From: a virus
IMG/VR virus record: IMGVR_UViG_3300025853_000189
Span: 1-43,083 of that record
DNA: 43,083 nt
Reading direction: 5' to 3' (one strand)
Each line of letters starts with the position of its first letter. Position 1 is the first letter of the stretch. The position numbers and the translations under genes are program-made. Under the pieces are notes generated by a model. The model searched no databases. It was given only the letters and a program-made list of their open reading frames with translations, and was not told the origin of the DNA. Positions 1 through 7,177 of the stretch are shown here, piece after piece.

Positions 1-263
1 CATGGTTAACACCTGATCACGATGTAATAGCAACTTGCAGTAGCACCTCAAGCGGATGGTGTTGGGCTGGTGAATCATCAAATTTTGAGCTTAAATTTAT
101 GAATAGTGATGATGTTGAGGCTGGTTATGTACAATTCCACGAAGCTTATGCCACACATTTTGAAGTCCACTCTATTAAATCATATAACGGATATCTGATA
201 ACTGTTAAAACAGAAGTGGTCAATAGAGCATCTACGTTTGAAATTAAAGTTACAGTGCAGTAA
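1..263 (+). CDS. 3' end of a probable virion fibre/adhesin gene (partial)
   Basis: The frame starting at base 3 is open from the window edge to a TAA at 261-263, giving about 86 residues; the 5' end lies outside the window. The visible part alternates hydrophobic and polar residues, is rich in Ser, Thr, Val and Tyr, and ends in strand-like segments (YLITVKTEVV, FEIKVTVQ), which suggests the last strands of a beta-sandwich such as an Ig-like or carbohydrate-binding domain. It sits directly before two small membrane proteins and the small virion genes, so a tail or head fibre is plausible. The fold and role are inference; the open frame is direct observation. Confidence 0.55.
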   Translation, partial: WLTPDHDVIATCSSTSSGWCWAGESSNFELKFMNSDDVEAGYVQFHEAYATHFEVHSIKSYNGYLITVKTEVVNRASTFEIKVTVQ

Positions 264-285
264 GTATTTAGATAAACTTGATATT

Positions 286-579
286 GTGAAAGAATTTTTA
301 GAAGAGATAGGCGTTAATATCGCCTTTGTGTTAGCAGGACTTGCAGGTTCCCTTGTTACAGTTAGTAACGATGCCACGAAGAATCTAAAGTCTTCTATTG
401 CTGGTATCATCGCAGGTACATTTTCAGCAAACTATATGACTCAAGTAGTAGTTGAACTTACAGGTCTTAGCGGTAAAACTGAGTACGGTCTTGCTTTTAT
501 TCTTGGTTATATCGGACTCAAAGGAGTAGAGAAGGTATCACAGAAAATATTCAACGAAGATGGTAGCAGTAATAGTTAA
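286..579 (+). CDS. Holin-like small membrane protein
   Basis: A protein of about 97 residues when read from the GTG at 286; a TTG at 238 would add 16 residues but would overlap the previous gene. I prefer GTG because it gives a short N-terminus (MKEFLEEIGVNIAF) that resembles holin-like proteins of Bacteroidota phages and leaves a 22-base gap after the upstream stop. The chain has hydrophobic segments at about residues 8-22, 36-50 and 66-80 separated by short polar turns, and a charged C-terminus (KVSQKIFNEDG). Holins time lysis by making holes in the inner membrane. The function is inferred from size, topology and general resemblance; no endolysin gene is adjacent in the window, so another membrane role is possible. 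Confidence 0.55.
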   Translation: MKEFLEEIGVNIAFVLAGLAGSLVTVSNDATKNLKSSIAGIIAGTFSANYMTQVVVELTGLSGKTEYGLAFILGYIGLKGVEKVSQKIFNEDGSSNS

Positions 580-850
580 TGAAATATCAAACTTTGTTAT
601 GTGTATTAGCGTAATAATGATGTACGTGTATCTATACGGTGACAAGACAAAGGTTGTACACAAGTGGTCATTCGTAGGTCACTGGACTCTTAGATTAGGA
701 TTGATAGGTATCATATGCGGAAGTGCGTTGAATGTACTTACATTATCAGATCCTCCGCTAACTGAGGTTGTACTTAATGTAGGATTAGCTTTGACGTTTG
801 TATGGGCTTATTTATTTCATAAAAAGATGTTTGATAAAAAGTTAAAATAA
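560..850 (+). CDS. Small three-helix membrane protein, possibly a second lysis protein
   Basis: A 96-residue protein starting at ATG 560, overlapping the end of the holin-like gene by 20 bases, which suggests translational coupling. It has three hydrophobic stretches (about residues 10-26, 44-62 and 67-84) with short charged loops (GDKTKVVHKW) and a Lys-rich C-terminus (HKKMFDKKLK). The size and layout fit a second holin, an antiholin or a membrane-anchored modulator of lysis. I do not recognise a specific family; the pairing with the preceding holin-like protein is the main argument. Confidence 0.5.
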   Translation: MVAVIVNEISNFVMCISVIMMYVYLYGDKTKVVHKWSFVGHWTLRLGLIGIICGSALNVLTLSDPPLTEVVLNVGLALTFVWAYLFHKKMFDKKLK

Positions 851-853
851 GTC

Positions 854-881
854 TATAGCTAAAGTAAAAAAGAAAGCTATA
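854..881 (+). repeat. Inverted repeat in the gap before the small virion genes
   Basis: TATAGCT at 854-860 is followed 14 bases later by its reverse complement AGCTATA at 875-881. It lies just after the stop of the small membrane protein and before the promoter candidate at 903. The stem is AT-rich and short and no T-run follows, so it is a weak terminator candidate at best; an operator-like site is equally possible. Confidence 0.25.
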
Positions 882-902
882 CTAAATTATTTATATAATT
901 CC

Positions 903-910
903 TAATTTTG
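903..910 (+). promoter_or_regulatory. Candidate Bacteroidota-type -7 promoter element
   Basis: TAATTTTG at 903-910 fits the Bacteroidota -7 consensus TAnnTTTG and lies 18 bases before the ATG at 929, at the head of the long plus-strand virion gene run. The surrounding 851-928 gap is the longest non-coding stretch on this strand. No convincing -33 TTG element is seen at the expected distance, so this is a candidate only. Phage late transcription could also use a different, phage-specific promoter. Confidence 0.35.
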
Positions 911-928
911 TAATTAAATATTGTCAAA

Positions 929-1291
929 ATGGCTACTTTAAACGTCACTCTTAATATAAAAAGTACAGATGCTACATCTGAAAATTTAGAGTTAAATCAT
1001 ACTGATAATCTTACTATTGGTAATCCTGTAATTAATACAGCTCAGATATCAGTAGCTACAGGAGCAGCTACAGTGCTTATTGCAAGTAGTATATCAGATG
1101 TTAACTTTTTATATCTAAGAAACACAGACTCTACAAACTTTGTAGATGTTAAAACAGACGGAGGAACTTCTTTTGCTAAACTAAGTCCTGGAGAGTTTTT
1201 ATATATGCCTCTAGCAGAAAGTACAGGAGTTGAAGTGCAAGCAGATACAGCGCCTTGTGTTGTAGAATATGGTTATTGGACAAGATCTTAA
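929..1291 (+). CDS. Small beta-rich virion protein, paralogous family member 1
   Basis: A 120-residue protein rich in Thr, Ser, Asn and Val with no signal peptide or membrane segment. It shares a pattern with the proteins at 3511, 3994 and 6645: an N-terminal strand followed by a Ser/Thr-Asp turn, then Y-x-[KRQ]-N-T (here YLRNT, residues 62-66), and 20-35 residues later P-G-E-F (residues 87-90) followed by hydrophobic residues. This looks like one beta-sandwich fold used repeatedly. Its place at the start of the virion gene run suggests a capsid decoration or small tail component. The ATG follows an A-rich leader without a Shine-Dalgarno sequence. Paralogy is read directly from the sequences; the virion role is inferred. 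Confidence 0.6.
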   Translation: MATLNVTLNIKSTDATSENLELNHTDNLTIGNPVINTAQISVATGAATVLIASSISDVNFLYLRNTDSTNFVDVKTDGGTSFAKLSPGEFLYMPLAESTGVEVQADTAPCVVEYGYWTRS

Positions 1292-1302
1292 AATAAAAGA
1301 AA

Positions 1303-1626
1303 ATGGCGGATACTAGAACAAGTTCAGCAGGAAAAGATAATCGTGTAGAAAAAGCGATTAATAAAATGAGCGCCTCTATGTTAGGGTGCTGTGGAGCAGA
1401 TTATATTGATGATACAGTAGCACATACAGGGCCTTACTCCGCAGTTCAGGTTGTTGGTACAGCAGATGCTGTATTAGATCAATCTGTAATGGCTCCTTGT
1501 GCAGGAGATCTTGCATATGGAGATTTTGATGTAGACATCACAATACCAAAAGGAGCAATTGTTTACGGACGTTTTAATTGCATTGCCTTAGTAAGTGGGG
1601 CAGTAATCGCTTACAAATCATCTTAA
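1303..1626 (+). CDS. Small decoration-like virion protein
   Basis: A 107-residue protein whose C-terminal half (IPKGAIVYGRF, then ALVSGAVIAYKSS) follows a pattern common in small phage virion proteins: a proline-glycine turn, I-Y-G-R-F, and a final strand ending in I-A-Y. A GCCGADY segment near residue 28 gives it a vicinal cysteine pair, as in several neighbours. It lacks the N-T / P-G-E-F signature of the flanking paralogues. The start at 1303 follows an A-rich leader 11 bases after the previous stop, indicating one transcript. It probably decorates the capsid or tail; this is inferred from composition and context. Confidence 0.55.
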   Translation: MADTRTSSAGKDNRVEKAINKMSASMLGCCGADYIDDTVAHTGPYSAVQVVGTADAVLDQSVMAPCAGDLAYGDFDVDITIPKGAIVYGRFNCIALVSGAVIAYKSS

Positions 1627-1637
1627 AAATAAACACA

Positions 1638-2192
1638 ATGTCACAGTATAGATTACCCTACAAAGGAAATAGCCACAAAAAGAAAGGTGGTTTTTACAGC
1701 TCTGGAATTAATCAATTGTTAAACAGACTTGATAAACTTGAACATCAAGTATTCTGTTGCTCAGATGATACAGATGAAGTTATTGCAGTAACAGATGCTA
1801 CGTATAACTTAAAGAAAAACCAAGATGGTGCATTTTTGTCCCTTGACAGAGCTGCAGGTATTGAAGTAGTTCTTCCACAAGCCACAGCAGATAATATTGG
1901 TTGGAATTGTAAGATTGCCGTAAAGACAACTTTTACAGGAACAATGACAATTTCTGCAGGTAGTACTAGCGATTTATTAATCGGTGGTTTGCAACTTGTA
2001 GATCCCGCTACAGCAGGAGATACTCTTTTTGTACAACCAGATGTATCAGATGATGACCAAATTGTAGCAGATGCTGACACAAAAGGTCGTCTTGCTGGAG
2101 GTATTATTGAAGTAAAAATTGTTGCTGCTAATAGAGTATTTGTTTCAGGAACACTTGTTGGAGACGGAGCTCTTGCATCACCATTTGTATAA
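1638..2192 (+). CDS. Head-fibre/decoration-like virion protein
   Basis: A 184-residue protein. I chose ATG 1638, 11 bases after the previous stop with an A-rich leader (AAATAAACACA), over an upstream TTG at 1578 that would run into the preceding gene. The N-terminus is basic (YKGNSHKKKGG), then comes a short coiled-coil segment (LLNRLDKLEHQVF) and a Cys-Cys pair. The rest reads as a beta domain with a pattern often seen in small phage fibre or decoration proteins: a T-Y-N-L-K opening, a V-V-L-P strand, a T-I-S-A-G turn, L-I-G-G and a terminal R-V-F-V-S-G-T strand. A trimeric head fibre held by the short coiled coil would fit. No family was confirmed. Confidence 0.55.
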   Translation: MSQYRLPYKGNSHKKKGGFYSSGINQLLNRLDKLEHQVFCCSDDTDEVIAVTDATYNLKKNQDGAFLSLDRAAGIEVVLPQATADNIGWNCKIAVKTTFTGTMTISAGSTSDLLIGGLQLVDPATAGDTLFVQPDVSDDDQIVADADTKGRLAGGIIEVKIVAANRVFVSGTLVGDGALASPFV

Positions 2193-2233
2193 TAGCAGAT
2201 TATTTTCTGTAATTTGCAGCCAAACATTATAGT

Positions 2234-3499
2234 ATGGCAAATAACATTGATAAATTAAAGAAGCATCTTACAGAAAAAGGTAGGGATAGATCCTATAACG
2301 AACTTGCAATAGAATATGATATACGTGATAAACACGGTATCATATCAGGAGAAAAAGTGAGAGGAATATGGAGACGTTTAAAAACGTCCCGTATTCCATC
2401 TCAATCAGTTCCTAAAGTAGTTAAAGAGAATGGTAAAACATATCTTGATTATTCTGGAGCAAGTATAACAAGTCTTGAAGATCTAATTGATGCGGCAGGT
2501 ATCAATATGGATTTCTGGGATGTAGAAAATTTTAGAGTTTCAACCTGGCAAGACTTTAAAGATGAGACCAAATATGCTGTAAGAGCAGTATTTGATAGGT
2601 CAAAAGAGGCGAGAGATGGTATTAGGGAGGAGTTTATAAAAGCGGCTAAACAACACGCTCCTAGTTATAGACCAATAAAATACCCAAAAGCCAATGAGGA
2701 TCAAGAAAGTGTAATGTATGAATTATGCCTACCTGATCTGCATATAGGAAAAATATCAATGGCCGATGAAGTAGGTCATACATATAATTCTGAAGTTGCA
2801 GTGTCGTTATTTGAAAAAGCTATTGAGCGTTTGTTAAAGTATAGCAAACTATTCCACATAGATAGGATTGTATTTCCAATAGGAAATGATATGCTGAATA
2901 GTGATGGATTTTCAATGACAACGACAAATGGAACGCCACAACATGATGATGTTAATTGGCAACGTTCTTTTACATATTGTAGAGAGGTAATCGTAAAGAT
3001 TGTTGATAGACTTAGAAAGATTGCTCCAGTAGATGTAATAGTTGTACCAGGCAATCATGATTTTGAACGAATGTTTTATATCGGAGATGCAATATACTGC
3101 TGGTATAATAACTGCGAAGAGGTACAAGTATTCAACGATATGAGTCCTAGAAAATATTATAGATATGGTAAAACATTGCTAGGATTTACGCATGGCAACA
3201 ATGAAAAACATGCTGATCTTCCTCTGATAATGGCAAAAGAAATGCCACAGGAATGGGCTGAAGTAGATTTTACAGAATGGCATACAGGCCATCTGCATAA
3301 AAGTAAATCATTAAATTGGGTAGACATAGATGAAAGATTTGGTACAGTTGTACGTATTCTTCCCTCATTATCAGGGTCAGACTCATGGCACCATAGAAAC
3401 GGATATGTTAAAAATATCCGATCTGCTCAAGGATATGTTTGGGGTTTTGAAAGTGGCTACAAAGGGCACTTTCAAGTTAATATTAATGAACTTGTTTAA
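2234..3499 (+). CDS. Metallophosphoesterase (calcineurin-like) with N-terminal HTH-like region
   Basis: A 421-residue protein with the complete calcineurin-like metallophosphoesterase signature: D168-L-H170 in PDLHIGK, G217-N-D219, G273-N-H-D276, T-H320-G-N, and H350-T-G-H353-L-H355. These residues normally bind two metal ions and cleave phosphodiesters, and phage relatives act on DNA, RNA or nucleotides. The first 50 residues contain a helix-turn-helix-like stretch (SYNELAIEYDI, then VRGIWRRLK), so the protein may bind nucleic acid. It lies between decoration-type genes with short spacing, an unusual position for an enzyme, and may be packaged or expressed late. The enzyme class is firm from the motifs; the substrate is unknown. 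No signal peptide is seen. Confidence 0.85.
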   Translation: MANNIDKLKKHLTEKGRDRSYNELAIEYDIRDKHGIISGEKVRGIWRRLKTSRIPSQSVPKVVKENGKTYLDYSGASITSLEDLIDAAGINMDFWDVENFRVSTWQDFKDETKYAVRAVFDRSKEARDGIREEFIKAAKQHAPSYRPIKYPKANEDQESVMYELCLPDLHIGKISMADEVGHTYNSEVAVSLFEKAIERLLKYSKLFHIDRIVFPIGNDMLNSDGFSMTTTNGTPQHDDVNWQRSFTYCREVIVKIVDRLRKIAPVDVIVVPGNHDFERMFYIGDAIYCWYNNCEEVQVFNDMSPRKYYRYGKTLLGFTHGNNEKHADLPLIMAKEMPQEWAEVDFTEWHTGHLHKSKSLNWVDIDERFGTVVRILPSLSGSDSWHHRNGYVKNIRSAQGYVWGFESGYKGHFQVNINELV

Positions 3500-3510
3500 A
3501 TAAAAATAAA

Positions 3511-3975
3511 ATGGCTAAAGGAGACAATACTTTAAAATGCACTATCTCTTTCTCTAGCAGTGATCTATTACCTGCCCCATTGTCTATGAGTAAGACAATG
3601 AGTCTTACGGTACCAGGCACAGCATCAGGAGATGTTGCTCAATTACAATCTTATACTGTACCGCAGGCTGCTGCAGGAAGTGGTGTTTTTGTACCACCTA
3701 ACTTAGAAGCAAATGACCTAGTAGGTAGAGTATTCTATTATATTCAAAATACAGGATCAACTTATAATCTTATTGTGCGTGTCGTATCAGAACACTCAGG
3801 TGTAACTCCAGATCAAATGGGAGTTCTTAAACCAGGAGAATTTGCATTATACAACTTTGATGATGGCGTAATGGACAGCGATGCAACTAGAGATCACTTA
3901 AGAGTTGAACTTAGCTGTGCAACTGCAGCTCAAACTACTACCGCAACAGTAATGTTCTGGTTAATGGATTCATAA
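3511..3975 (+). CDS. Small beta-rich virion protein, paralogous family member 2
   Basis: A 154-residue protein with the family pattern: an N-terminal strand ending in S-S-S-D-L-L, then Q79-N80-T81-G82 within YYIQNTG, and P108-G-E-F111 followed by ALYNF, with a final hydrophobic strand (TVMFWLMDS). It is longer than the 929 member, with an insertion at about residues 35-70 rich in Ala, Gly and Pro. It follows the metallophosphoesterase by 11 bases behind the leader AAATAAAAATAAA. A virion decoration or tail-surface role is inferred from size, composition and neighbours. Confidence 0.6.
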   Translation: MAKGDNTLKCTISFSSSDLLPAPLSMSKTMSLTVPGTASGDVAQLQSYTVPQAAAGSGVFVPPNLEANDLVGRVFYYIQNTGSTYNLIVRVVSEHSGVTPDQMGVLKPGEFALYNFDDGVMDSDATRDHLRVELSCATAAQTTTATVMFWLMDS

Positions 3976-3993
3976 TTATAAAAACTAATTAAA

Positions 3994-4404
3994 ATGGCAA
4001 GTATTAAACTAGGCGTTACAATTGATAGTAATGATGTTCTTCCATACGTTGTAAAAATCAGTGAAACAAAAACTGTATCTACAGCAGGAGATAGCAATGC
4101 TAACGCTACTAATATGGGACAATTGACAGTAAGCACTACTGCTATTGCAATCAATACTGAAATTGATGGAGGTATTGATGATCGTGCTCTTGTTTATATC
4201 AAGAACACTGGTCAAACAGCAGCAGAAAAAGGAGTTTCTGCAGATCCTAATATTATTGTAGACAGCGAAGGGTCAGCTATACTAGATCTTGCTCCAGGAG
4301 AGTTTGCATTGTTTTCGTACAGTGCAGGTGCTAATTCTACACTTACAGTAGAGACAGCTTCTGGAACAGGTTACTGTGATTTCTTTATTGCTGAATTGAA
4401 CTAA
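3994..4404 (+). CDS. Small beta-rich virion protein, paralogous family member 3
   Basis: A 136-residue protein and the clearest family partner of the gene just upstream: an N-terminal strand with S-N-D-V-L-P, then Y68-I-K-N-T-G73, and L-A-P101-G-E-F104-A-L-F. The side-by-side position with the 3511 gene suggests tandem duplication followed by divergence. The sequence is rich in Thr, Ala and Asp, with no membrane segment and one Cys near the end (GYCDFF). The 18-base gap to the previous stop and the A-rich leader put it in the same transcript. The role is probably structural. Confidence 0.6.
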   Translation: MASIKLGVTIDSNDVLPYVVKISETKTVSTAGDSNANATNMGQLTVSTTAIAINTEIDGGIDDRALVYIKNTGQTAAEKGVSADPNIIVDSEGSAILDLAPGEFALFSYSAGANSTLTVETASGTGYCDFFIAELN

Positions 4405-4405
4405 T

Positions 4406-4672
4406 ATGAGTATGTGCGAACATGGGCATGAGCCGCATTATTTATGTGGATTATGCAACATAGAAAGAACCAATGAGCAATATGGTTTTTGGGAAGGAGA
4501 AGTTGCTACTGAATTAAAAGGTAGAAAATCTTCAGATATAAACTATGACCCAGAAGACGATTGCTCAGAGTGCGATGAGGCTTTTAACGAAGAAATGATG
4601 CAAAAGTTTATCTTGTCTAGTTTTGGGCCTGTTGCACAAAAAGAAGAAGACTTAGAAAAAGATGGTGAATAA
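4406..4672 (+). CDS. Small Cys/His-rich putative zinc-binding protein
   Basis: An 88-residue acidic protein. The N-terminus has C-x-H-x-H and C-x-x-C (MCEHGHEPHYLCGLCN), followed later by C-S-E-C near residue 50, a likely zinc-binding set. The C-terminal half is strongly acidic with no hydrophobic core, ending in KEEDLEKDGE. It starts one base after the previous stop and overlaps the next gene by 11 bases, so the three are probably translated together. It may be a small adaptor or a chaperone for neck assembly; I do not recognise the family. Confidence 0.5.
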   Translation: MSMCEHGHEPHYLCGLCNIERTNEQYGFWEGEVATELKGRKSSDINYDPEDDCSECDEAFNEEMMQKFILSSFGPVAQKEEDLEKDGE

Positions 4673-5513
4673 TAAGTTCATACGATTTGAAAACGCAAAA
4701 ACTAAACTAACAGGCACTTCTTTTGAAGTTACTTCAGTAGATAGCGCCAAGTATGATAGTTCAGGCGTTGCAAATGCTACTTATGGAGACATCACAATTA
4801 CTGGTGTCTCCACTCTTTTTTCTAGTGAGTTAACTGTAGGTAATGTCATTCAATTATGTTCTGATTCTACTTTTTACCAAGCATACACATCAAGTACAAT
4901 TACAGCATATGCACAACCTGATATAAAATATTCTATGCAGTTTGAAACTGTATTAGAAGAATATAAAGTTACAGCTATTGCATCTGATACATCAATGACA
5001 GTAGAGGTTTATACAGACTACGAAGACGAGTTTGATAGACTTACACAAAAAGCTGCTGATATTTATGTAAATACAATTAGAAAAGCTGTAGGTAGCTATG
5101 ATGCTATTAAATTTTATACTGCTTATATAAAACCTCTAGTAAATAACAAAACTAGTGATGAAGTAGCCTGTATAGATCAAATATCACATTTTCATATAAA
5201 CACTAGTAATCCTCAAAATATGGATGTGCATTTTACGGATACTGGTAATGGAGCTACACGTACTTTAACAGTGCATAATTGTTTTGATTATTTAAACTAT
5301 GTTTTGCAGCCATTTACTCTTATTGAAAAAGATAGGGTATTCTTTAATTATTCTGAACCTGATCTTACAATGAATCAACCAGAATTGTATGACGGATATG
5401 TATATGCGGAAGATAGACCTAGAGTTAAACGCAGAGCACAAAAAGAACTAGATAAAGCAAAAAAGAATCTAGACAGAGAAGATAAGATACGAGAATATAA
5501 ACATCACGGATAA
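4662..5513 (+). CDS. Virion structural protein, probable neck/tail component
   Basis: A 283-residue protein. The first ~110 residues are rich in Thr, Ser and Val with strand-turn patterning; the middle includes a Tyr-rich helix (KFYTAYIKPLV) and more strands; the last 45 residues are highly charged and probably helical (RPRVKRRAQKELDKAKKNLD), as expected for a tail that docks to another virion part. It lies between the Cys-rich protein and the probable ring protein at 5513, whose ATG overlaps this stop codon. In crAss-like phages this zone encodes neck and ring proteins; the specific identity is not established. Confidence 0.5.
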   Translation: MVNNKFIRFENAKTKLTGTSFEVTSVDSAKYDSSGVANATYGDITITGVSTLFSSELTVGNVIQLCSDSTFYQAYTSSTITAYAQPDIKYSMQFETVLEEYKVTAIASDTSMTVEVYTDYEDEFDRLTQKAADIYVNTIRKAVGSYDAIKFYTAYIKPLVNNKTSDEVACIDQISHFHINTSNPQNMDVHFTDTGNGATRTLTVHNCFDYLNYVLQPFTLIEKDRVFFNYSEPDLTMNQPELYDGYVYAEDRPRVKRRAQKELDKAKKNLDREDKIREYKHHG

Positions 5514-6211
5514 TGACAATAGGAGAAGCCATAGCACGAGTAAGGGCAATTTACAGCAAAGGCCCATCTTCTGATGATATTAGCCTATCAGATAGATTGA
5601 TATATTCTAAACTTGTATCTGCTAGAACGTTATTAATTAAACGTGAAATAGATAAAAGACGGCAAGTATCAGATTGGATAGTTCAAACTATTAAATGTGC
5701 TGAACTTGAAGTAGTTAAACAAAATGAATGCCCTTGTGCTATACCTCCAGGATGTAAAGCACTAAGAACTAAGTATAAAATACCAAAACCTGTGCAATCT
5801 GCTATAGGCCCAGAGCTAGAGTCTGTAACAACTATGGATGGGGGAGTAGTGTATTCTAAAACAGATTGGGTACGAAAAAGGTATAAATCTGGTAATAAGT
5901 TTACATCACACCAACCAGACTATATGATAAAAGATAATTATCTATATCTTATACACAAAGGTAATCTACTTAAGTATATTACAATAGGTGGAGTATTTGA
6001 AGATCCTTATCAAGCTGCATTAGTTGAAGGATGTGGAGGAGGAGAATGTATTCAGCCGTATGACGTAGAATTTGCAATTGATCTACATCTTGTAGATGCT
6101 GTAATGCAAATGGCAGTACAAGAGTTAGTTCAAATATTTAAATCAATCCCAGAAGATGCGAATAATGACGCAAGTGAGGATAAAATAAGAATGCAACAAC
6201 CTAGTAAATGA
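5513..6211 (+). CDS. crAss-like ring/head-tail connector protein
   Basis: A 232-residue protein opening with MTIGEAIARVRAIYSKG, then a Ser/Asp-rich turn (DDISLSDRLIYSK) and a helix with LLIKREIDKRR. This opening matches my recollection of crAss-like ring/connector structural proteins. A Cys-rich stretch follows (C62, C73, C75, C81, with C-P-C and P-P-G-C), then a region with YLYLIHKGNLLKYITIGGVF, and a second cluster (EGCGGGEC) near residue 175 before two C-terminal helices. It would form a ring between portal and tail. Its ATG overlaps the upstream stop and its end overlaps the next ATG. Family assignment is from memory; which ring it forms is unknown. Confidence 0.6.
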   Translation: MTIGEAIARVRAIYSKGPSSDDISLSDRLIYSKLVSARTLLIKREIDKRRQVSDWIVQTIKCAELEVVKQNECPCAIPPGCKALRTKYKIPKPVQSAIGPELESVTTMDGGVVYSKTDWVRKRYKSGNKFTSHQPDYMIKDNYLYLIHKGNLLKYITIGGVFEDPYQAALVEGCGGGECIQPYDVEFAIDLHLVDAVMQMAVQELVQIFKSIPEDANNDASEDKIRMQQPSK

Positions 6212-6639
6212 ATAAGAAAAGCAGAACTATAAAAGACGCATATGTCGATTACGACAAAAAGAACGGAAAAGATAAAGACTTTTCTGTAGATTATAAAACA
6301 TATAAAGAAGTATGTTTAGAGTTTAACAAAAGAATATCTGAAGCTATTATAACAAATACAGATGAATTTAAACTGTTTGGTGGCTTAGGTATAATAAGAA
6401 TAAAAAGACTTAAATCTTCTAAGACACAAAGAAGAGTAGACTGGGAAAAAACAAAAGAGCATAATGTAAAGGTCTATCACTTGAATTTCCATACCGATGA
6501 ATATTATTACAAATGGTATTGGAATAGAAAGCAAGCAAGATTTAAGAATAGAAGCGCTTATTCATTTATACCTATCAGAAAGAATAAAAGAACTCTAGCT
6601 AAATTATTGAAAGAAAACGCAGTAGAATACTTTAATTAA
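6208..6639 (+). CDS. HU/IHF-like small basic protein
   Basis: A 143-residue very basic protein. Residues about 30-68 read like the start of an HU/IHF fold: a helix (YKEVCLEFNKRISEAIITN), a short linker, then a strand with G58-G-L-G61-I-I-R-I-K-R, which parallels the G-x-G-x-F-x-V-R-x-R strand of HU proteins. The C-terminal half is rich in Lys, Arg, Tyr and Trp (YYYKWYWNRKQARF) and does not look like the usual HU arm. IHF-type genes occur next to tail genes in crAss-like phages, which supports the call. It overlaps the previous stop by four bases. It may bind DNA at the neck or organise packaged DNA; a purely structural role is the alternative. Confidence 0.5.
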   Translation: MNKKSRTIKDAYVDYDKKNGKDKDFSVDYKTYKEVCLEFNKRISEAIITNTDEFKLFGGLGIIRIKRLKSSKTQRRVDWEKTKEHNVKVYHLNFHTDEYYYKWYWNRKQARFKNRSAYSFIPIRKNKRTLAKLLKENAVEYFN

Positions 6640-6644
6640 CGACA

Positions 6645-7046
6645 ATGGCTACTACAACCGCACGACTTAATCTATCTAGCTCTGATCTTGTATCAGATAA
6701 TCTCTCACTTGTAGTAAGTGCAGAGTTTAATGCTGCTGGAACTACAACAGGTTTGACTGAAACGACAGGTCTGAGAAGACAAACTATGGCAAGTACAGCC
6801 GAAACAAAGCTTATTGAAGAAGGTGATTATACTGACGATACATCAAACTGGTTGTATTTTAAGAATACTTCAAGTACAGCCACTCGTTACGTAGACATCA
6901 CAATAGGCTCAATTGGATCGTCTATTAAACTTGCTAGAGTTTACAATGGAGAATGGGCATTGATCCCTTATGCAGGCAATGCTGATGTTAATGTTCAGGT
7001 AAATAATACTGATATTATACTTGAATGGATGTTAATTCACGAATAA
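6645..7046 (+). CDS. Small beta-rich virion protein, paralogous family member 4
   Basis: A 133-residue protein with the family pattern in a diverged form: an N-terminal strand with S-S-S-D-L-V, then Y71-F-K-N-T75, and N101-G-E-W104-A-L-I-P-Y where other members have P-G-E-F. It lies between the HU/IHF-like gene and the 38-residue Cys-rich peptide, so this family is spread through the module instead of forming one tandem block. No cysteine, signal peptide or membrane segment is seen. A structural role at the virion surface or neck is inferred. Confidence 0.6.
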   Translation: MATTTARLNLSSSDLVSDNLSLVVSAEFNAAGTTTGLTETTGLRRQTMASTAETKLIEEGDYTDDTSNWLYFKNTSSTATRYVDITIGSIGSSIKLARVYNGEWALIPYAGNADVNVQVNNTDIILEWMLIHE

Positions 7047-7056
7047 ATAAATAGTT

Positions 7057-7173
7057 ATGAACGGAGAAAAAATCAAAGCATTGTTTTGTGAGCTTGTTAA
7101 AGAGCTTACAATGGGACGTGTTTGTCTAGGAGAATGCAAAAAAGAGTGTAAAAAAGAATGCTGTAAAAAGTAA
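7057..7173 (+). CDS. 38-residue Cys/Lys-rich microprotein
   Basis: A complete short reading frame (ATG 7057, TAA 7171-7173) fills the otherwise empty gap between two virion genes, with 10 bases before it and 4 after it. The N-terminal half is a plausible amphipathic helix (KIKALFCELVKELTMG) and the C-terminus is dense in cysteine and lysine: residues 27-38 carry C-K-K-E-C-K-K-E-C-C-K-K. Six of 38 residues are Cys. The pattern suggests metal binding, for example zinc, or disulfide linkage. It directly precedes a probable ring protein that itself has six Cys within 25 residues, so the two may work together. Translation is not proven, but the tight packing argues for a real gene. Confidence 0.5.
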   Translation: MNGEKIKALFCELVKELTMGRVCLGECKKECKKECCKK

Positions 7174-7177
7174 GGTT

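Noticed and set aside
854-881. Inverted repeat as an intrinsic terminator
   Set aside because: The stem is only seven AT-rich pairs with a 14-base loop and no T-run follows, so I list it as a repeat only.
1745-2227. 160-residue open frame on the minus strand
   Set aside because: It lies wholly antisense to the decoration-like gene, has no plausible neighbour on that strand, and its composition mirrors the codons of the real gene.
4662-4672. Possible programmed frameshift joining the Cys-rich protein to the next gene
   Set aside because: The 11-base overlap has a normal ATG and stop, no slippery heptamer is visible, and similar short overlaps occur throughout the module.
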